A stretch of 64,000 bases of DNA from Rhodovulum bhavnagarense (GCF_004343505.1 NZ_SLXU01000002.1:1-64000); one strand, 5' to 3'. Shown: positions 44,308 to 54,691, counted from the first letter of the stretch. The notes: generated by a model from the sequence alone, not told the origin. Program-made: numbers and translations.

Positions 44308-44721
44308 TCAGCTTTCTCGCACGACGTGGACCGAGCAGGGCGCGTGACGCACGACGCGGGCCGCGGTGGACCCGAGAAAGAAGTCCTGAAGGCCGGGTCG
44401 ATGGGAATGCATCACGATGCAATCCACCCCATGCGCGGCCGCGAAATCGACGATCGCGTTTCCGGGGTGGCCGGTCACGATCCTGATCAGAATATCCGGG
44501 GCGTCTTGCAAATCGCCCTCAAGGTCGGACCGGACCGCCTCGCGCGTGGCGGCTTCCTGCCCCTCGGGCAGGTATTGCGACACATAGGACGGTATCGCCT
44601 CGACCACGGTCAGCACCGTGATTTGCCCGCCCTCTGCGCGCAGGCGGCGCGCGATATTCAGAACGTCGCGCAGCCTGGGGCCGTGATCGATCGCCACGGG
44701 TACGAGAATATTTTCATACAT
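44308..44721 (-). CDS. Universal stress protein (UspA family)
   Basis: A 137-residue single-domain Usp. It starts YENILVPVAIDHG and ends with the ATP-binding signature GxxGx9GS-like FLGSTAARVVRHAPCSVHVV (G-S-T-A). Members bind ATP or nucleotides and are induced by stress. It is upstream of the ABM-fold gene on the same strand, which suggests an operon. Confidence 0.9.
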   Translation of the reverse strand: MYENILVPVAIDHGPRLRDVLNIARRLRAEGGQITVLTVVEAIPSYVSQYLPEGQEAATREAVRSDLEGDLQDAPDILIRIVTGHPGNAIVDFAAAHGVDCIVMHSHRPGLQDFFLGSTAARVVRHAPCSVHVVRES

Positions 44722-44823
44722 GCTCAGCGTCTCCCTTTCGGCCAGCATGGCACGTGGTGCAGGCACCGGCAATGTCCGAGATGGGTTTGGCAAGTCCGCC
44801 GCGTTACAGGGGATGCCCCCGGG

Positions 44824-45465
44824 CTAGGCCCCATGTGCGGCGTCAAGAACGACCTGTGCCAGTGCCGCGATCTCGTCTGCCGCGGGCCCGCGGCGGGCCA
44901 GTTCCTGAACGCCGCGCCCCTGTCCCAATGCCTCGGCATAGGCGACGCGCCCGGCCAATTGGGGCAAGGCCAGCTCGGCGGACAGACCTCCGGCGGCGGT
45001 CATCACCTCCTGGCCCAGACGGGTTCCTGCGCGCATCCGGTTCAGCACCACCAGCGCGGGACGATCCTCGCGCCGCGCCAGGTCCAAAACGCCCTCTGTC
45101 GCCCAAAGATCGACATGGCTGGCCGCCACCGGCACCACCACCAGCGCGGCCGCCCGGAGTGCCGGGCGCAGGTCGCTATCGGCCTTGGGGGGCGTGTCGA
45201 CCAGTACCACGTCATGCGTACGGGCCAGTTTCTCGGTCTCATAGCTTACGCCCCAGGCCGAGGCGGTGGATAATTCCATGTCTGGCTTGTCCGCGTGGCG
45301 TTCCAGCCGCGCCATGAACCACCGCCCCAAACTGCCCTGCGGGTCGGTATCGATCAGCGCGACGCCAAGCCCCTGTCGTGCGTAGGCCACGGCAAGGTTG
45401 GCGGCAAGCGTGGTCTTGCCCGAACCGCCCTTCTGCTGCGCGATGGTGATGATCGTTCCCGCCAT
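44824..45465 (-). CDS. ParA family ATPase
   Basis: A 213-residue MinD/ParA-type ATPase with a deviant Walker A (KGGSGKTT, residues 12-19), DTDPQGS and the DTPP switch region. It is short and has no helix-turn-helix domain; no ParB-type gene is adjacent, so it is not the chromosome-partition pair. Orphan ParA proteins position protein complexes (chemoreceptors, carboxysomes, flagella) or act in plasmid maintenance. Start at 45465, the family N-terminus (MAGTIITIAQQKGG). Confidence 0.85.
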   Translation of the reverse strand: MAGTIITIAQQKGGSGKTTLAANLAVAYARQGLGVALIDTDPQGSLGRWFMARLERHADKPDMELSTASAWGVSYETEKLARTHDVVLVDTPPKADSDLRPALRAAALVVVPVAASHVDLWATEGVLDLARREDRPALVVLNRMRAGTRLGQEVMTAAGGLSAELALPQLAGRVAYAEALGQGRGVQELARRGPAADEIAALAQVVLDAAHGA

Positions 45466-45618
45466 ATCCGACCTGTCTTTGCCGCACTGCAGCATAGGCC
45501 GGACGGGCCGGATTGCCCAGCCCCCAATCGCGGGCATGATCACGGGGTCTGGCCTGCAAGCAGTTTAACCTGCGATTAACCACCTGACCGCCAAGCTGGC
45601 CGCGAAAGGACTCGGTTC

Positions 45619-46302
45619 ATGCGGCTGGCACTTGTAATTCTTGGGGTGATCGCCCTGTTTGCCCCACTATCGACGGCCCATGCCGGGGCGTGGCTGCGCG
45701 ATGAGGGGCGTGCGCTATTGTCCCTTTCGTACGAGCATGGCCGTGACAGGGACACGAAGCATGACCTCGAACATACCGGTCTTCTTGTTGAATACGGGCT
45801 GACACCGCGCCTGACGCTTGGGCTGGATACCGGGCGCGGCAGGGGTAATGACGGGGTCGAGGCGATGATTTTCCTGCGTCACGGGGTGCAGGCGGACCTG
45901 CTGCCGGGCGTTCTGTCCTGGACGGGTGGCTTGGGAAAAGGCGATCTTGCCGGGCAGGGCGCGTCGGGGCTTGTGCGGCTCGGGCTGAGTTGGGGGACCG
46001 GTTGGCAAACGTGGATGGGGGCGGCCTGGCTGAGCCTCGATGCGACGGCGGATTACTATCCGTCCGCCTCCGCAGAGGAATATGCGCTGGATGTCACGCT
46101 GGGCATGAAACCATCGGGGCGGACCTTGCTGACGCTGGAGTTGTGGGCCGAAGACCCGGCACAGGCGGATGCCAAGATTCGCCTTGCCCCCAGCCTGCAT
46201 CGCCGTGTGGGGGACCGCACATGGCTTCGTGTCGGGGCGACGGGCGGGATTCATGACGACGATGGCATGGGGCTGGTTTTGGGCACATGGCTGGAATTCT
46301 GA
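45619..46302 (+). CDS. Exported beta-barrel-like protein
   Basis: A 227-residue protein with a signal peptide (residues 1-22, ending TAHAGA) and a beta-rich mature part with alternating hydrophobic residues ending in Phe (TWLEF), the C-terminal pattern of outer-membrane beta barrels. No porin family is recognised. It is followed by a 9-bp-stem terminator and converges on the beta-helix gene. Confidence 0.65.
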   Translation: MRLALVILGVIALFAPLSTAHAGAWLRDEGRALLSLSYEHGRDRDTKHDLEHTGLLVEYGLTPRLTLGLDTGRGRGNDGVEAMIFLRHGVQADLLPGVLSWTGGLGKGDLAGQGASGLVRLGLSWGTGWQTWMGAAWLSLDATADYYPSASAEEYALDVTLGMKPSGRTLLTLELWAEDPAQADAKIRLAPSLHRRVGDRTWLRVGATGGIHDDDGMGLVLGTWLEF

Positions 46303-46318
46303 CAGGCCGGCGCCCTAC

Positions 46319-46341
46319 GGGCCATGCTCATTGCATGGCCC
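46319..46341. terminator. Bidirectional terminator between converging genes
   Basis: GGGCCATGC (46319-46327) and GCATGGCCC (46333-46341) form a perfect 9-bp stem with a 5-nt loop, between the stop codons of the 45619-46302 and 46364-48655 genes. A good T-run is absent, so termination may be weak. Confidence 0.55.
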
Positions 46342-46363
46342 GCGTGTTCGCGTCTGTTCGCGT

Positions 46364-48655
46364 TCAGACCGGGTTGTCCATGCGCGCGGTGACCTCCACC
46401 CGGCCCTTGCTGTCGACGGGCCAGACAAGCGAAATCGACTTGCCGCCGGTTCCCTGCTCAACCTTGGTGTAAGGCAGGGCCGACACAACGGCGCCATCGG
46501 TATCGCGGATCGCGTTTTCGGGCATGACCGAAATCACCTTGCGCGCGCGCCCGCCGAAGGGGAGGTAGCGGCCGAAATCCAGCGTCCAGGTTTTTTGCGG
46601 CGAGTTGATCTCGAATTCCAGCGTTGCCGGGTTGACGATCACCTGGTCGACGGCGTTGAACGCGTTACCCTGGACGGTGATGTTGCGTGCCAGCGCCATG
46701 TCCAGCGTGGCGTGGGTCGTGTCCACATGATCCACCCGGTCGATGGTGCCGTTGATCGACTTGAACACGTTGTCGGACAAGGTGAGCCCGTGGATGAAAT
46801 GCCCCTGGCCATGGGGTTTGACAACGAACCAGCGGAACCATGGGGCCACGTCGTTAACGGTAAAGATATTCCCCGACACCGTCAGCCCGCCGAAAGAGTA
46901 TTCGGAGGTGAAATCGGGCGCGGCATCATGCTCGTTCGTCCACTCTATGAAACTGTTGTCGATATAGTTGCCGGTGATCGTCGTCTTGACGTTGGGCTGG
47001 GTCAGGATGATGCCGGCAACCCGCGTGCCGTCGGTTTCGGTATCGCCCTGGAACCAGTGGTTGTTCGCGATCACGTGTCCCGATCCATGCAGTACCATGA
47101 AATGGGCAAAGCGTACTATGCGGTTGTCGCGGATCTTGACGTCGTTATCGTTGACGTTGATTGCGATCGTCGTGCGATCCTGTGCCCTGAGGGCCTGCTC
47201 GTTCGAGATGAACTGACAGCGGTCGACAAGCATCCCGTAACAGCCCTTGCCGATCGAGGTGATCCCCCGGTCTCTCGGTTTGGTGATGAAACAGTCACGG
47301 ACATGAAAGATCTGCCCCTCGGGGGGCAGCATGATTGCGCTGGCTTTGCCGTCGCACTGGAACTCGATATCGTCGAGGACGAACTTGTCGAGTGCGGCGA
47401 ATCCACTGAAATCAAGAACGTATCTGAACCGGGTAAAGGTATAGCTCTGCGTGCCCGCGGCATCGAACAGGGGCTGGCTGAGGGTCAGGGACCCCGCCCC
47501 CACGTTCACGGCGCGCACATAGATCTCGCGGCCCACGCCCAGCCCCCCGACCAGCGCGCCGACGGGGATGTTGGCGATGTTGGATACGCCTGACAGGGTC
47601 AGCGGCGCAGAGGGCGAATAAGTCGCTTGCGAATTGACCTGTGTCGCATCCCAAGCCGGTGACGGCTTTGCGTAGAATTGTCCGTTCCGGATCACGCGCC
47701 GGATCTGGAAGGTGTCCTTGTTGGCAACCGCTGCCTGCATGTCGATCGGGGCGGTGACCTCGACGCGGCGCCCGCCCATGTCCAGGCTGTCATGGTCGGA
47801 CGAGTTGAACAGGACCGCGACGGCGCGCTTGAACGCCTCCAGGTCATTGCCGAAAGCCGCGATATAGCTGGGCAGATCGAAATTCCGTGTGAGAGACAGG
47901 CGCTTGTCTGCGGGCATCGTAACCTGCCCCTCGAAACGGACCGGGTTTTCGAAGGTGACATGCTCGCCCAGGTGAAATGTGCCCTTCGGAATCAGAATCT
48001 CGCGCCCTGCCGCCGCGGTATCCGCCGCCTCGAAGGCCGCGCTGTCATCGCTTGTACCATCGCCCAAGGCGCCATAATCGCGCACATCGACCCAGTTCAT
48101 CATGTCGCGCAGAAAGATCGCGGTCACATCCTCGACCAGCAAATCGTCGATCCGGACAATCCCGCCATTGGCGCCGGTCAGATCCAGGCCCAGGTGGGCA
48201 TAAACCGGAACCAAGCCCCAGGACATGTCCACGCCCGTGCGGCGGCCGGTGCCGATGATCGCGGTTACGGTTTCGACCTGTCCGTAGGCCGACAATGCGA
48301 CAGAGGGGCCGACCTCGACCAGCCCGCCGACATGTTCCTCGTTGCCGTTGCCTGCCCATGCGGCGATGCGCAACGCAGGCAAGTTGCCCGCAACCGCCTT
48401 TACCCTTGCCGTAACCCGCAGGTAACAGCCCGGAATGATCGGCGTTTGACCCATGTGACGCAGTTTTTGCACGCTCTCGGTTTTTTGCAATTCCAGGCAA
48501 TCGCCGAAATCCTGGTCGGCGGGCACCAGTGCGGCATCGGCTGCGCCTGCATAGGTCAGGCTGCCCGGCGTGCCATCCTCGCGTGACCAGACGTCAAGCC
48601 CCTGTGCAAAGGACGGTGGCATCAGTGCCAGGCCGTCGGTAATCGCCTTGTTCAT
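46364..48655 (-). CDS. Large right-handed beta-helix protein (pectate lyase/GH28-like)
   Basis: A 763-residue protein. Residues 1-185 form a lectin-like or carbohydrate-binding-type domain. From about 190 (VDVRDYGALGDGTSDDSAAFEAAD) a parallel beta-helix with many N-x-G and V-x-G turn motifs extends to about 700, ending with a beta-sandwich region. The DYGALGDGxxDD sequence is the start of pectate lyase 3/GH28-related domains. There is no signal peptide, unusual for a secreted polysaccharide-active enzyme, which suggests type I secretion, a phage tailspike origin or annotation of a truncated start. Catalytic residues cannot be identified by reading. Confidence 0.8.
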   Translation of the reverse strand: MNKAITDGLALMPPSFAQGLDVWSREDGTPGSLTYAGAADAALVPADQDFGDCLELQKTESVQKLRHMGQTPIIPGCYLRVTARVKAVAGNLPALRIAAWAGNGNEEHVGGLVEVGPSVALSAYGQVETVTAIIGTGRRTGVDMSWGLVPVYAHLGLDLTGANGGIVRIDDLLVEDVTAIFLRDMMNWVDVRDYGALGDGTSDDSAAFEAADTAAAGREILIPKGTFHLGEHVTFENPVRFEGQVTMPADKRLSLTRNFDLPSYIAAFGNDLEAFKRAVAVLFNSSDHDSLDMGGRRVEVTAPIDMQAAVANKDTFQIRRVIRNGQFYAKPSPAWDATQVNSQATYSPSAPLTLSGVSNIANIPVGALVGGLGVGREIYVRAVNVGAGSLTLSQPLFDAAGTQSYTFTRFRYVLDFSGFAALDKFVLDDIEFQCDGKASAIMLPPEGQIFHVRDCFITKPRDRGITSIGKGCYGMLVDRCQFISNEQALRAQDRTTIAINVNDNDVKIRDNRIVRFAHFMVLHGSGHVIANNHWFQGDTETDGTRVAGIILTQPNVKTTITGNYIDNSFIEWTNEHDAAPDFTSEYSFGGLTVSGNIFTVNDVAPWFRWFVVKPHGQGHFIHGLTLSDNVFKSINGTIDRVDHVDTTHATLDMALARNITVQGNAFNAVDQVIVNPATLEFEINSPQKTWTLDFGRYLPFGGRARKVISVMPENAIRDTDGAVVSALPYTKVEQGTGGKSISLVWPVDSKGRVEVTARMDNPV

Positions 48656-48939
48656 CCAAACCCCTTTCCGACTGCGCCACGAGATCGCCGCGCACGGCCC
48701 CGGGGCCGGTGCGGCGCTCGATTGTCAGCCATTTCCCTGAGAAGACCCCACCGCGCCGAGCGCGCCGGGGACCGCGACAGTTGCTAGCAGAAAAGGGCTA
48801 ATGATGGATTAACCCGGCACATGCCGCGCCCCCTGGCCAGCCGGTGCATCCCGGTTCCAAAACCTGTCGCATGGCGATTACAATGTCCCGGTATCCGCTA
48901 AACAATACTCCGGTCGACAGCGTGGAGAACGATCGCCCG

Positions 48940-49827
48940 ATGGCCTATTGCCTTGAACATTCCGACAAGAACACGCAGTCCGCGCTGCGCCGTATCGCGA
49001 TCGAAGAGATCGATGCCGCGCTCGTCGAGATGGACGATCCTGCGATGAACCTGCATGAAAAGGTCCACCAGTTGCGCAAGCGTGCCAAGCGGTTGCGCGG
49101 GCTGTTGCGCCTCGTGCGTCCCGCCTTTCCCGATTTCGAGACCGAGAACGCCACGATCCGCGATGCCGCCCGGCGCCTGTCGGGTTTGCGTGACCGCGAG
49201 GGCATGGTTGAAACCCATGACAAGCTGGTTGCGGCCCTCGATATCGAGGGGTTCGACCCCGTGCGTGCCTACCTCGTCGCGCTGCGCGACGAGGCCGCCG
49301 CCAGGGCCCATGTCGAGGACGATCTTGCCGCCTTTCGTGAAACGCTGCTTGACCTTCGGGCACGGGCGCGGGGATGGCGTCTGACAGAAAAGGGGTTTGG
49401 TGCGATCCGTGCCGGGATGGAAAAGACCTTTGACCGTGCCCGCAAGGCGCGGCGACTGGCCGCCGATGCCACCGACCAGCGCGCGATACACGATTGGCGC
49501 AAGCGGGTAAAATATCACTGGTATCACACGCGCCTGCTGGCACCGTTGGCCCCGAACAAGATGGATCGGCGCGCCGATCGGGCGAAAGAGCTGTCAGAGA
49601 TTCTGGGCGATCACCACGATCTTGCCGTGCTGGACGATTTCATCGCCACGGCGGATGGCCTGCCGGGTGACCCGGCCCTCTGGTCGGCTTTTCGCGATCA
49701 CATCGCCACGCGTCAGCGCCTGCTTGACCAAGAGGCGCAGGGCCTTGGCCTGCGCCTGTTTGCCAGCCCCACGAAAGAGCTGGGCAAGCGCTGGTCGCGC
49801 TGGTGGAAACGCTGGAGGGCGGCCTAG
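48940..49827 (+). CDS. CHAD domain protein
   Basis: A 295-residue helical protein of the CHAD family (the ATG at 48940 is chosen; upstream ATG codons at 48844, 48871 and 48883 would add up to 32 residues). It has many His, Arg and Lys in amphipathic helices, including [21 protein letters not shown] and [21 protein letters not shown] domains bind polyphosphate on a basic groove. With ppk1, ppx and ppk2 on this window a role in polyphosphate granules is plausible. Confidence 0.85.
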   Translation: MAYCLEHSDKNTQSALRRIAIEEIDAALVEMDDPAMNLHEKVHQLRKRAKRLRGLLRLVRPAFPDFETENATIRDAARRLSGLRDREGMVETHDKLVAALDIEGFDPVRAYLVALRDEAAARAHVEDDLAAFRETLLDLRARARGWRLTEKGFGAIRAGMEKTFDRARKARRLAADATDQRAIHDWRKRVKYHWYHTRLLAPLAPNKMDRRADRAKELSEILGDHHDLAVLDDFIATADGLPGDPALWSAFRDHIATRQRLLDQEAQGLGLRLFASPTKELGKRWSRWWKRWRAA

Positions 49828-51395
49828 CCGCGCGCCAGCGCCCCCTCGATCAGCTTGGTCGTTTCCTCGACACCGTAAAGCGCGATGAACCCGCCAAAGC
49901 GCGGGCCTTGGCTGGCCCCCAGGATCACCTCGTAAAGCGCCTTGAACCAGTCGCGCAGGTTATCGAACCCATGTTCGCGCCCTACGGCAAAGACAAGACT
50001 CTGCAATTCTTCGGCGTCCGGCCCGCCCGTCCAGGCCTTCAGCCGGGCAAGCAGGTCCTCCATCGCGGCGCGTTCCTTTTCGTCCGGGGCGCGGAATTCG
50101 CGATGTGGTGCCACGAAATCCCGGAAATACCGCACCGCGAATTGCGCGGCCTGATCGAGGTCGGGATGCGTTTCGGGCGAGGCCTCGGGCGCATAGCGCT
50201 TGATAAAGCCCCAAAGCCCGGCCTTGTCCTCGGCCCCGGCGACCGAGGCCAGGTTCAACAGCATGGCAAAGGGTACGACCATGTGACTTTGCGGGGGCGT
50301 GCCGTTATGAATGTGCCATACCGGGTTGGCCAATTGTTGTTCCGGCGTCTGGTCGGGGAAGGCGCGCAATTGCTGGTGGTATTCGTCCACCGCCTTGGGA
50401 ATCACATCCCACCACAGCCGCTTGGCGGTCTTGGGCTTCTGGAACATGAAGTAGGACAGGCTTTCGGTGGCGGCATAGGTCAGCCATTCGTCGATGGTCA
50501 GCCCGTTGCCCTTGGATTTCGAGATCTTTTCGCCGTTCTCGTCCAGGAACAGTTCGTAGGTGAAGTGTTCCGGCTTTCGTCCGCCCAGGATTTCGCAAAT
50601 CCGGTCGTAGATCGGCGTGTTGGTGGAATGGTCCTTGCCGTACATCTCGAAATCGACATCAAGGGCGGCCCAGCGGGCGCCGAAATCGGGTTTCCACTGC
50701 AATTTGACGTTGCCGCCGGTGACCGGCAGCGTCCACTCGCGCCCGTCCTCGTCGTCGAAAGTGACGGTGTGGGCGGCCGCGTCTACATGCTTCATCGGCA
50801 CATACAGCACGCGCCCCGTTTCGGGGTGGATCGGCAGGAAGATCGAATAGGTCTGCTGGCGTTCCTCGCGCAGCGATTTCAGCATCACCGCCATGATGTC
50901 GTCATAGCGCTCGGTTGCGCGACAGAGCACCGTGTCGAACCTGCCCGCCTTGTAGAAATCCGTTGCCGAGTGAAACTCGTACTCGAACCCGAAGGTGTCG
51001 AGGAACCGGCGCAGCATGGCGTTGTTGTGATGGCCGAAGCTTTCATGGGTGCCGAAGGGGTCGGGCACGCTGGTCAGCGGACGCTGAAGGTTCTCGTGCA
51101 GCATCTCCTGGTTGGGCACGTTGGAGGGCACCTTGCGCATGCCGTCCATGTCGTCGGAAAAACAGATCAGCCGGGTCGGGATGTCACTGATGGTCTCGAA
51201 AGCCCGGCGGATCATGGTGGTGCGCAGTACCTCGCCGAAAGTGCCGATATGCGGCAGGCCCGATGGCCCATAGCCCGTCTCAAACAGCACGTAGCCCTTT
51301 TCAGGCGGCTGTTTCTCGACGCGTTTGAGCAGTTTCCGAGCCTCCTCGAAGGGCCAGGCCTTGGAACTCATCGCGGCGTCGCGCAGATCGGACAT
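49824..51395 (-). CDS. lysK: Lysyl-tRNA synthetase, class I
   Basis: A 523-residue class I LysRS, as usual in alphaproteobacteria, with the PHIGT variant of HIGH ([18 protein letters not shown]) and KISKS (KISKSKGNG) motifs. The C-terminal domain carries [29 protein letters not shown]. The start at 51395 follows a purine-rich leader. Its 3' end overlaps that of the CHAD gene by four bases on opposite strands. Confidence 0.95.
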   Translation of the reverse strand: MSDLRDAAMSSKAWPFEEARKLLKRVEKQPPEKGYVLFETGYGPSGLPHIGTFGEVLRTTMIRRAFETISDIPTRLICFSDDMDGMRKVPSNVPNQEMLHENLQRPLTSVPDPFGTHESFGHHNNAMLRRFLDTFGFEYEFHSATDFYKAGRFDTVLCRATERYDDIMAVMLKSLREERQQTYSIFLPIHPETGRVLYVPMKHVDAAAHTVTFDDEDGREWTLPVTGGNVKLQWKPDFGARWAALDVDFEMYGKDHSTNTPIYDRICEILGGRKPEHFTYELFLDENGEKISKSKGNGLTIDEWLTYAATESLSYFMFQKPKTAKRLWWDVIPKAVDEYHQQLRAFPDQTPEQQLANPVWHIHNGTPPQSHMVVPFAMLLNLASVAGAEDKAGLWGFIKRYAPEASPETHPDLDQAAQFAVRYFRDFVAPHREFRAPDEKERAAMEDLLARLKAWTGGPDAEELQSLVFAVGREHGFDNLRDWFKALYEVILGASQGPRFGGFIALYGVEETTKLIEGALARG

Positions 51396-51505
51396 GTCAG
51401 CACTCCAGAGAGGCCGGGCGACATGCCCGGCAAGGCCCGTGTCCTATTGCTCGTGCGCCTCCACGTCAATATTCTGCACCGCGACAAGCCCCCAAGGAGG
51501 CCGAA

Positions 51506-51928
51506 TTGACCCAGGAAACCGCTCCCCTTACCGCACAGGACGCGCTGGTCGCCATCATGGTGGCCGTCTCGGCCTCGGACGAGACGATCCGCACCTCTGA
51601 ACTGGTGACTATCGAACGCATGGTGAACCACCTGCCGGTCTTTGCAGATTACGACGTGGACCGGATCGCCCCGGTCGCCCAGACGGTTCTGGAACTGTTC
51701 GAGGAATATGATGGGCTGGACGCGTTGTTTGGGCTGGTGCGCGAGGCGCTGCCCGACAAGCTGTTCGAGACGGCTTATGTCATGGCCTGCGACGTGGCCG
51801 CCGCCGACGGGCGCACGGGTGAACAAGAGCTGCGCTTGCTCGAGGAAATTCGCTACGAGTTGAACATCGACCGCTTGGCAGGTGCCGCGATCGAGCGGGC
51901 GGCGCGGGCGCGGCACATGGTCCTGTGA
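51506..51928 (+). CDS. TerB-like protein with a TTG start
   Basis: A 140-residue TerB-domain protein (helical, with the acidic DAAAADGRTGEQE loop near residue 95). The only well-placed start is TTG at 51506, with a perfect AAGGAGG five bases upstream; the first in-frame ATG is well inside the domain. TerB proteins are linked with tellurite and stress responses, but the fold is used widely. It overlaps the next gene (TGATG). Confidence 0.83.
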   Translation: MTQETAPLTAQDALVAIMVAVSASDETIRTSELVTIERMVNHLPVFADYDVDRIAPVAQTVLELFEEYDGLDALFGLVREALPDKLFETAYVMACDVAAADGRTGEQELRLLEEIRYELNIDRLAGAAIERAARARHMVL

Positions 51929-52296
51929 TGATCGCTGCCGGGCTGCCGGACCGTTTCTGGCCCTTTGCCGATGCCTTTGTTGCCGGGGCGCGGCTGGTGA
52001 TCGACCGTCCCCGCGGCAGCACCCATCCACGCTTTGCCCAGATCACCTACCCGCTGGATTACGGCTATCTGGAGGGCACTCGCGCGATTGATGGCGACGG
52101 CGTCGATGTCTGGCGCGGCAGTCTGGGCGCGGGGCAGGTTACCGGCGTTCTGGCTTCTTTGGACCTGACCAAGCGCGATGGCGAACTCAAGCTGTTGCTG
52201 GATTGCACAGCGGATGAACTGGCCCGCATCGATGCCTTCCACAACCAGGCCGAATGGGTGGCCGGGGTGCTGATCCGTCGGCCCGAAGGCGTCTGA
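51928..52296 (+). CDS. Short inorganic pyrophosphatase-like protein
   Basis: A 122-residue protein of the inorganic pyrophosphatase family. It keeps the order of the family (ITYPLDYGYLEGT, then the Asp motif GDGVDVW and TKRDGELKLLLD). However, the metal motif reads DGDGVD instead of the usual DGDPLD, and it is far shorter than the normal 170-180 residues, so activity on pyrophosphate is uncertain. ATG 51928 overlaps the upstream stop; a GTG at 51925 is also possible. Confidence 0.65.
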   Translation: MIAAGLPDRFWPFADAFVAGARLVIDRPRGSTHPRFAQITYPLDYGYLEGTRAIDGDGVDVWRGSLGAGQVTGVLASLDLTKRDGELKLLLDCTADELARIDAFHNQAEWVAGVLIRRPEGV

Positions 52297-52298
52297 AC

Positions 52299-53789
52299 CT
52301 AGCCGTAGAGCGTGCCCCAGCGATCCACGAGATCGCGTTGCAGCCGCCGCGCACGTCCCAGCCAGGCGCGCCCGCCGGGCGGACGCTCGCGCTCATCCCC
52401 GGTCAATGCCGCGCGCCGGGCCTCGTCTGCTGAGAAGATGGCGAAGACAAGCTCGCGCCCCGAATGCCCGGTCGCATAGCCCGCCAGCGTCGAGACGAAA
52501 TTCAACGTCCCGGTCTTGGCCCGGACCTTGACCGCGTGGTTCGCCACGACGCGCCCCTGATCGTCGCGCATTGGTATCTCTTTCATCAACGACGCAACCG
52601 GTCCCTCGGGACCCGCGGTGACCAGGATGCGAACCATTTCCGCCGGTGACAGGCGCGAGGCCGCGCCTAGACCTGAATGGTCGACGAACCGTGCCTTGTG
52701 CGTTCCGATCCGTTCGGTCAGCCATTCGGTCATCGACCGCCCCGAGGCCGCAAGGCTGACCGGATCGCCGCCCCGCGCCATGGTTGCACTCAACCCCACG
52801 GTCTCGGCCGTCAGGTTGGTCGAGTATTTCAACATGTCCCGCAGGATCGTGGAGAGCGGGTCGCTCTGGTGACGGGCCAGCACGAAGCCGGGGACCGGCA
52901 GATCGGACGCGACAGGGCGGGGAAGGCTCACGCCGTGAAACCGGGCAAGCGTGTGGAACACGTCGGCGCAGTAATGCCCGGGGCGTCGTACCGGCAACCA
53001 ACGCTGTCCCCCCTTGCCCAGTGCGCCCTGCGCGACGGTCCATTCATCCACCCCGCCGTTCGCGCGATAGGTATAGACCGGTGCCGCGCGCTGGACGACC
53101 TCGATGCGTGCTGTCCCGACCTCGGGGCGATAGCGCATGGCGCGGGCATCCATGCTGACCGCATAGCCCGTGCCCGCGCGCTGCCATTCGAAATGGACCC
53201 GGTTGAAATTCAGGTTCAGTCCCGAGACCGCCGGGTTATAGCCGGCATGCACCGGTTGCTCGGAATCGATACCCGAAAGCTCGGGCAGGGGACCGGAATG
53301 ATACAGGAACCGCCCCGTTACACCGCTGACCCCGGCAGCCGCCACTTGCAGCGCCAGATCGCCCAGCATATCGGTATCCAGCGTCGGATCGCCGCCGCCC
53401 ACAAGTACCAGGTCGCCCTGGATGGTGCGACCCTTCAGCGGCCCGGTGGCGATCAGGCGGGTTTCGAAACGGTGCTGCGCGCCCAGTGTCTCCAGCGCGT
53501 AAAGCGTCGTGACTGCCTTGGTGACAGAGGCCGGCGGCAGCCCCAGCAGCGGATTGTGAACCTCCAGCATTTCCCCGGTACGCGCATCGGCCACCGCGAA
53601 ACACAGCTTGCCGCTCAGACCGGCCCGCGCGATCAACCGCTCTGATGACGCGGCCCGCCCAGCCCCCGCGGGACGCGGCGCTGGCCGCGGGCTGCGTGCC
53701 AGGGGGGTGGCCAGTGCGCCCCCCGCCGCGACCGAAAGCACCGCCCCCAGGAACAGGCGTCGGCTGAACGGAGAGACAGGATGCATCAT
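52299..53789 (-). CDS. dacB: D-alanyl-D-alanine carboxypeptidase/endopeptidase (PBP4 type)
   Basis: A 496-residue S13 penicillin-binding protein. Catalytic motifs: SVTK (PPASVTKAVTTLYALETLG), SxN (YSTNLTAE) and KTG (RAKTGTLNFVSTLAGY). The N-terminus has a twin-arginine signal (RRLFLGAVLSVAAGG). The start is ATG 53789 (or 53786); the protein works in the periplasm on peptidoglycan cross-links. It converges on the PPase-like gene with two bases between stops. Confidence 0.9.
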   Translation of the reverse strand: MMHPVSPFSRRLFLGAVLSVAAGGALATPLARSPRPAPRPAGAGRAASSERLIARAGLSGKLCFAVADARTGEMLEVHNPLLGLPPASVTKAVTTLYALETLGAQHRFETRLIATGPLKGRTIQGDLVLVGGGDPTLDTDMLGDLALQVAAAGVSGVTGRFLYHSGPLPELSGIDSEQPVHAGYNPAVSGLNLNFNRVHFEWQRAGTGYAVSMDARAMRYRPEVGTARIEVVQRAAPVYTYRANGGVDEWTVAQGALGKGGQRWLPVRRPGHYCADVFHTLARFHGVSLPRPVASDLPVPGFVLARHQSDPLSTILRDMLKYSTNLTAETVGLSATMARGGDPVSLAASGRSMTEWLTERIGTHKARFVDHSGLGAASRLSPAEMVRILVTAGPEGPVASLMKEIPMRDDQGRVVANHAVKVRAKTGTLNFVSTLAGYATGHSGRELVFAIFSADEARRAALTGDERERPPGGRAWLGRARRLQRDLVDRWGTLYG

Positions 53790-53853
53790 GCCCGGAGTGA
53801 ACCAAATCCGCCGCTTCCGGGCAAGGCCCACGACGCCCCGGCCGGCCGGCCCG

Positions 53854-54450
53854 TCACCAACCGCCGCGCGCCCGGATATCGCTCGAGGAAAGATCGACCA
53901 TCGGCATGTTCACAAAGCACCAGGCTGGCGGATGTCGCATGGGCAGACACCGCGCCTGTGCCGCTCTCAGCCGATAGCGGGCATAGGCGATCGCCGCCCT
54001 TGACCGCTGCGCCGCCACCCCCTGTCCGGGCCGGGCCAGTATTCCGACCGGGACGTTGTCGAGGATCCATTCCCAATTCTCCCAGCGATGAAACCCGGTC
54101 AGGTTGTCTGCTCCCATCAGCCAGACGAACCGCACACCGGGATACAGCGCCATCAGCCTGGCCAATGTCGCCGCCGTATGGCGCGTGCCGATCCGCGACT
54201 CGATATCGGTGATGACAACGCGGGGGTGATGCATCACCGCCTCGGCCGCGGCCAGTCTCTGGGCCATCGGGGCGGGGCCATGTGCCTTGAGCGGGTTACC
54301 CGGGCTGACCAGCCACCAGACCCGGTCCAGCCCGAACCTGCGAAGCGCCTGCCGCGTGATATGGGCATGCCCCTCGTGGGCCGGATCGAAAGACCCGCCC
54401 AAAAGGCCGACGCGCATGCCCGGCCGCGCCTTGGGAAACCCGGTTCGCAT
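53854..54450 (-). CDS. nadD: Nicotinate-nucleotide adenylyltransferase
   Basis: A 198-residue nucleotidyltransferase of NAD synthesis. Motifs: [17 protein letters not shown] (HxGH) and the C-terminal [10 protein letters not shown] (ISSTxIR-like). ATG 54450 is used because the family N-terminus ([11 protein letters not shown]) is met from there, with a second possible start at 54417. It catalyses NaMN plus ATP to NaAD. Alone here, away from the proA/rsfS genes that often accompany it. Confidence 0.92.
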   Translation of the reverse strand: MRTGFPKARPGMRVGLLGGSFDPAHEGHAHITRQALRRFGLDRVWWLVSPGNPLKAHGPAPMAQRLAAAEAVMHHPRVVITDIESRIGTRHTAATLARLMALYPGVRFVWLMGADNLTGFHRWENWEWILDNVPVGILARPGQGVAAQRSRAAIAYARYRLRAAQARCLPMRHPPAWCFVNMPMVDLSSSDIRARGGW

Positions 54451-54542
54451 CGCCCCCCTCGCATTCTGCAGCCAACCGCTGCGCACGTTAACCTGTTGCA
54501 CATGGCCCTTGTCCAGCCCGAACCGGTTGCGCATGCCACGCC

Positions 54543-54609
54543 CTTCTTCTTGGCCTCAATACCCCGGGGGAGTCGCCCGGAACGGGCGGCGGGGGCAGCG
54601 CCCCCTGCC
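54543..54609 (+). repeat. Dispersed repeat, copy A
   Basis: CTTCTTCTTGG (54543-54553), then AATACCCC, a 6-bp hairpin with a GAA loop (CGCCCG 54574-54579 and CGGGCG 54583-54588) and a G5C/GC5 hairpin (54591-54605). It lies between the nadD start and the ettA start, upstream of both. Copies B and C have the same order of parts. Confidence 0.6.
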
Positions 54610-54691
54610 TGCTGCCTCGCGATTGCCCTTCCCCCCGGGAACAGCTATGTCAGGCGTCAAACCTCTCCACACAGCCCAAAGGCGGTTTCCG

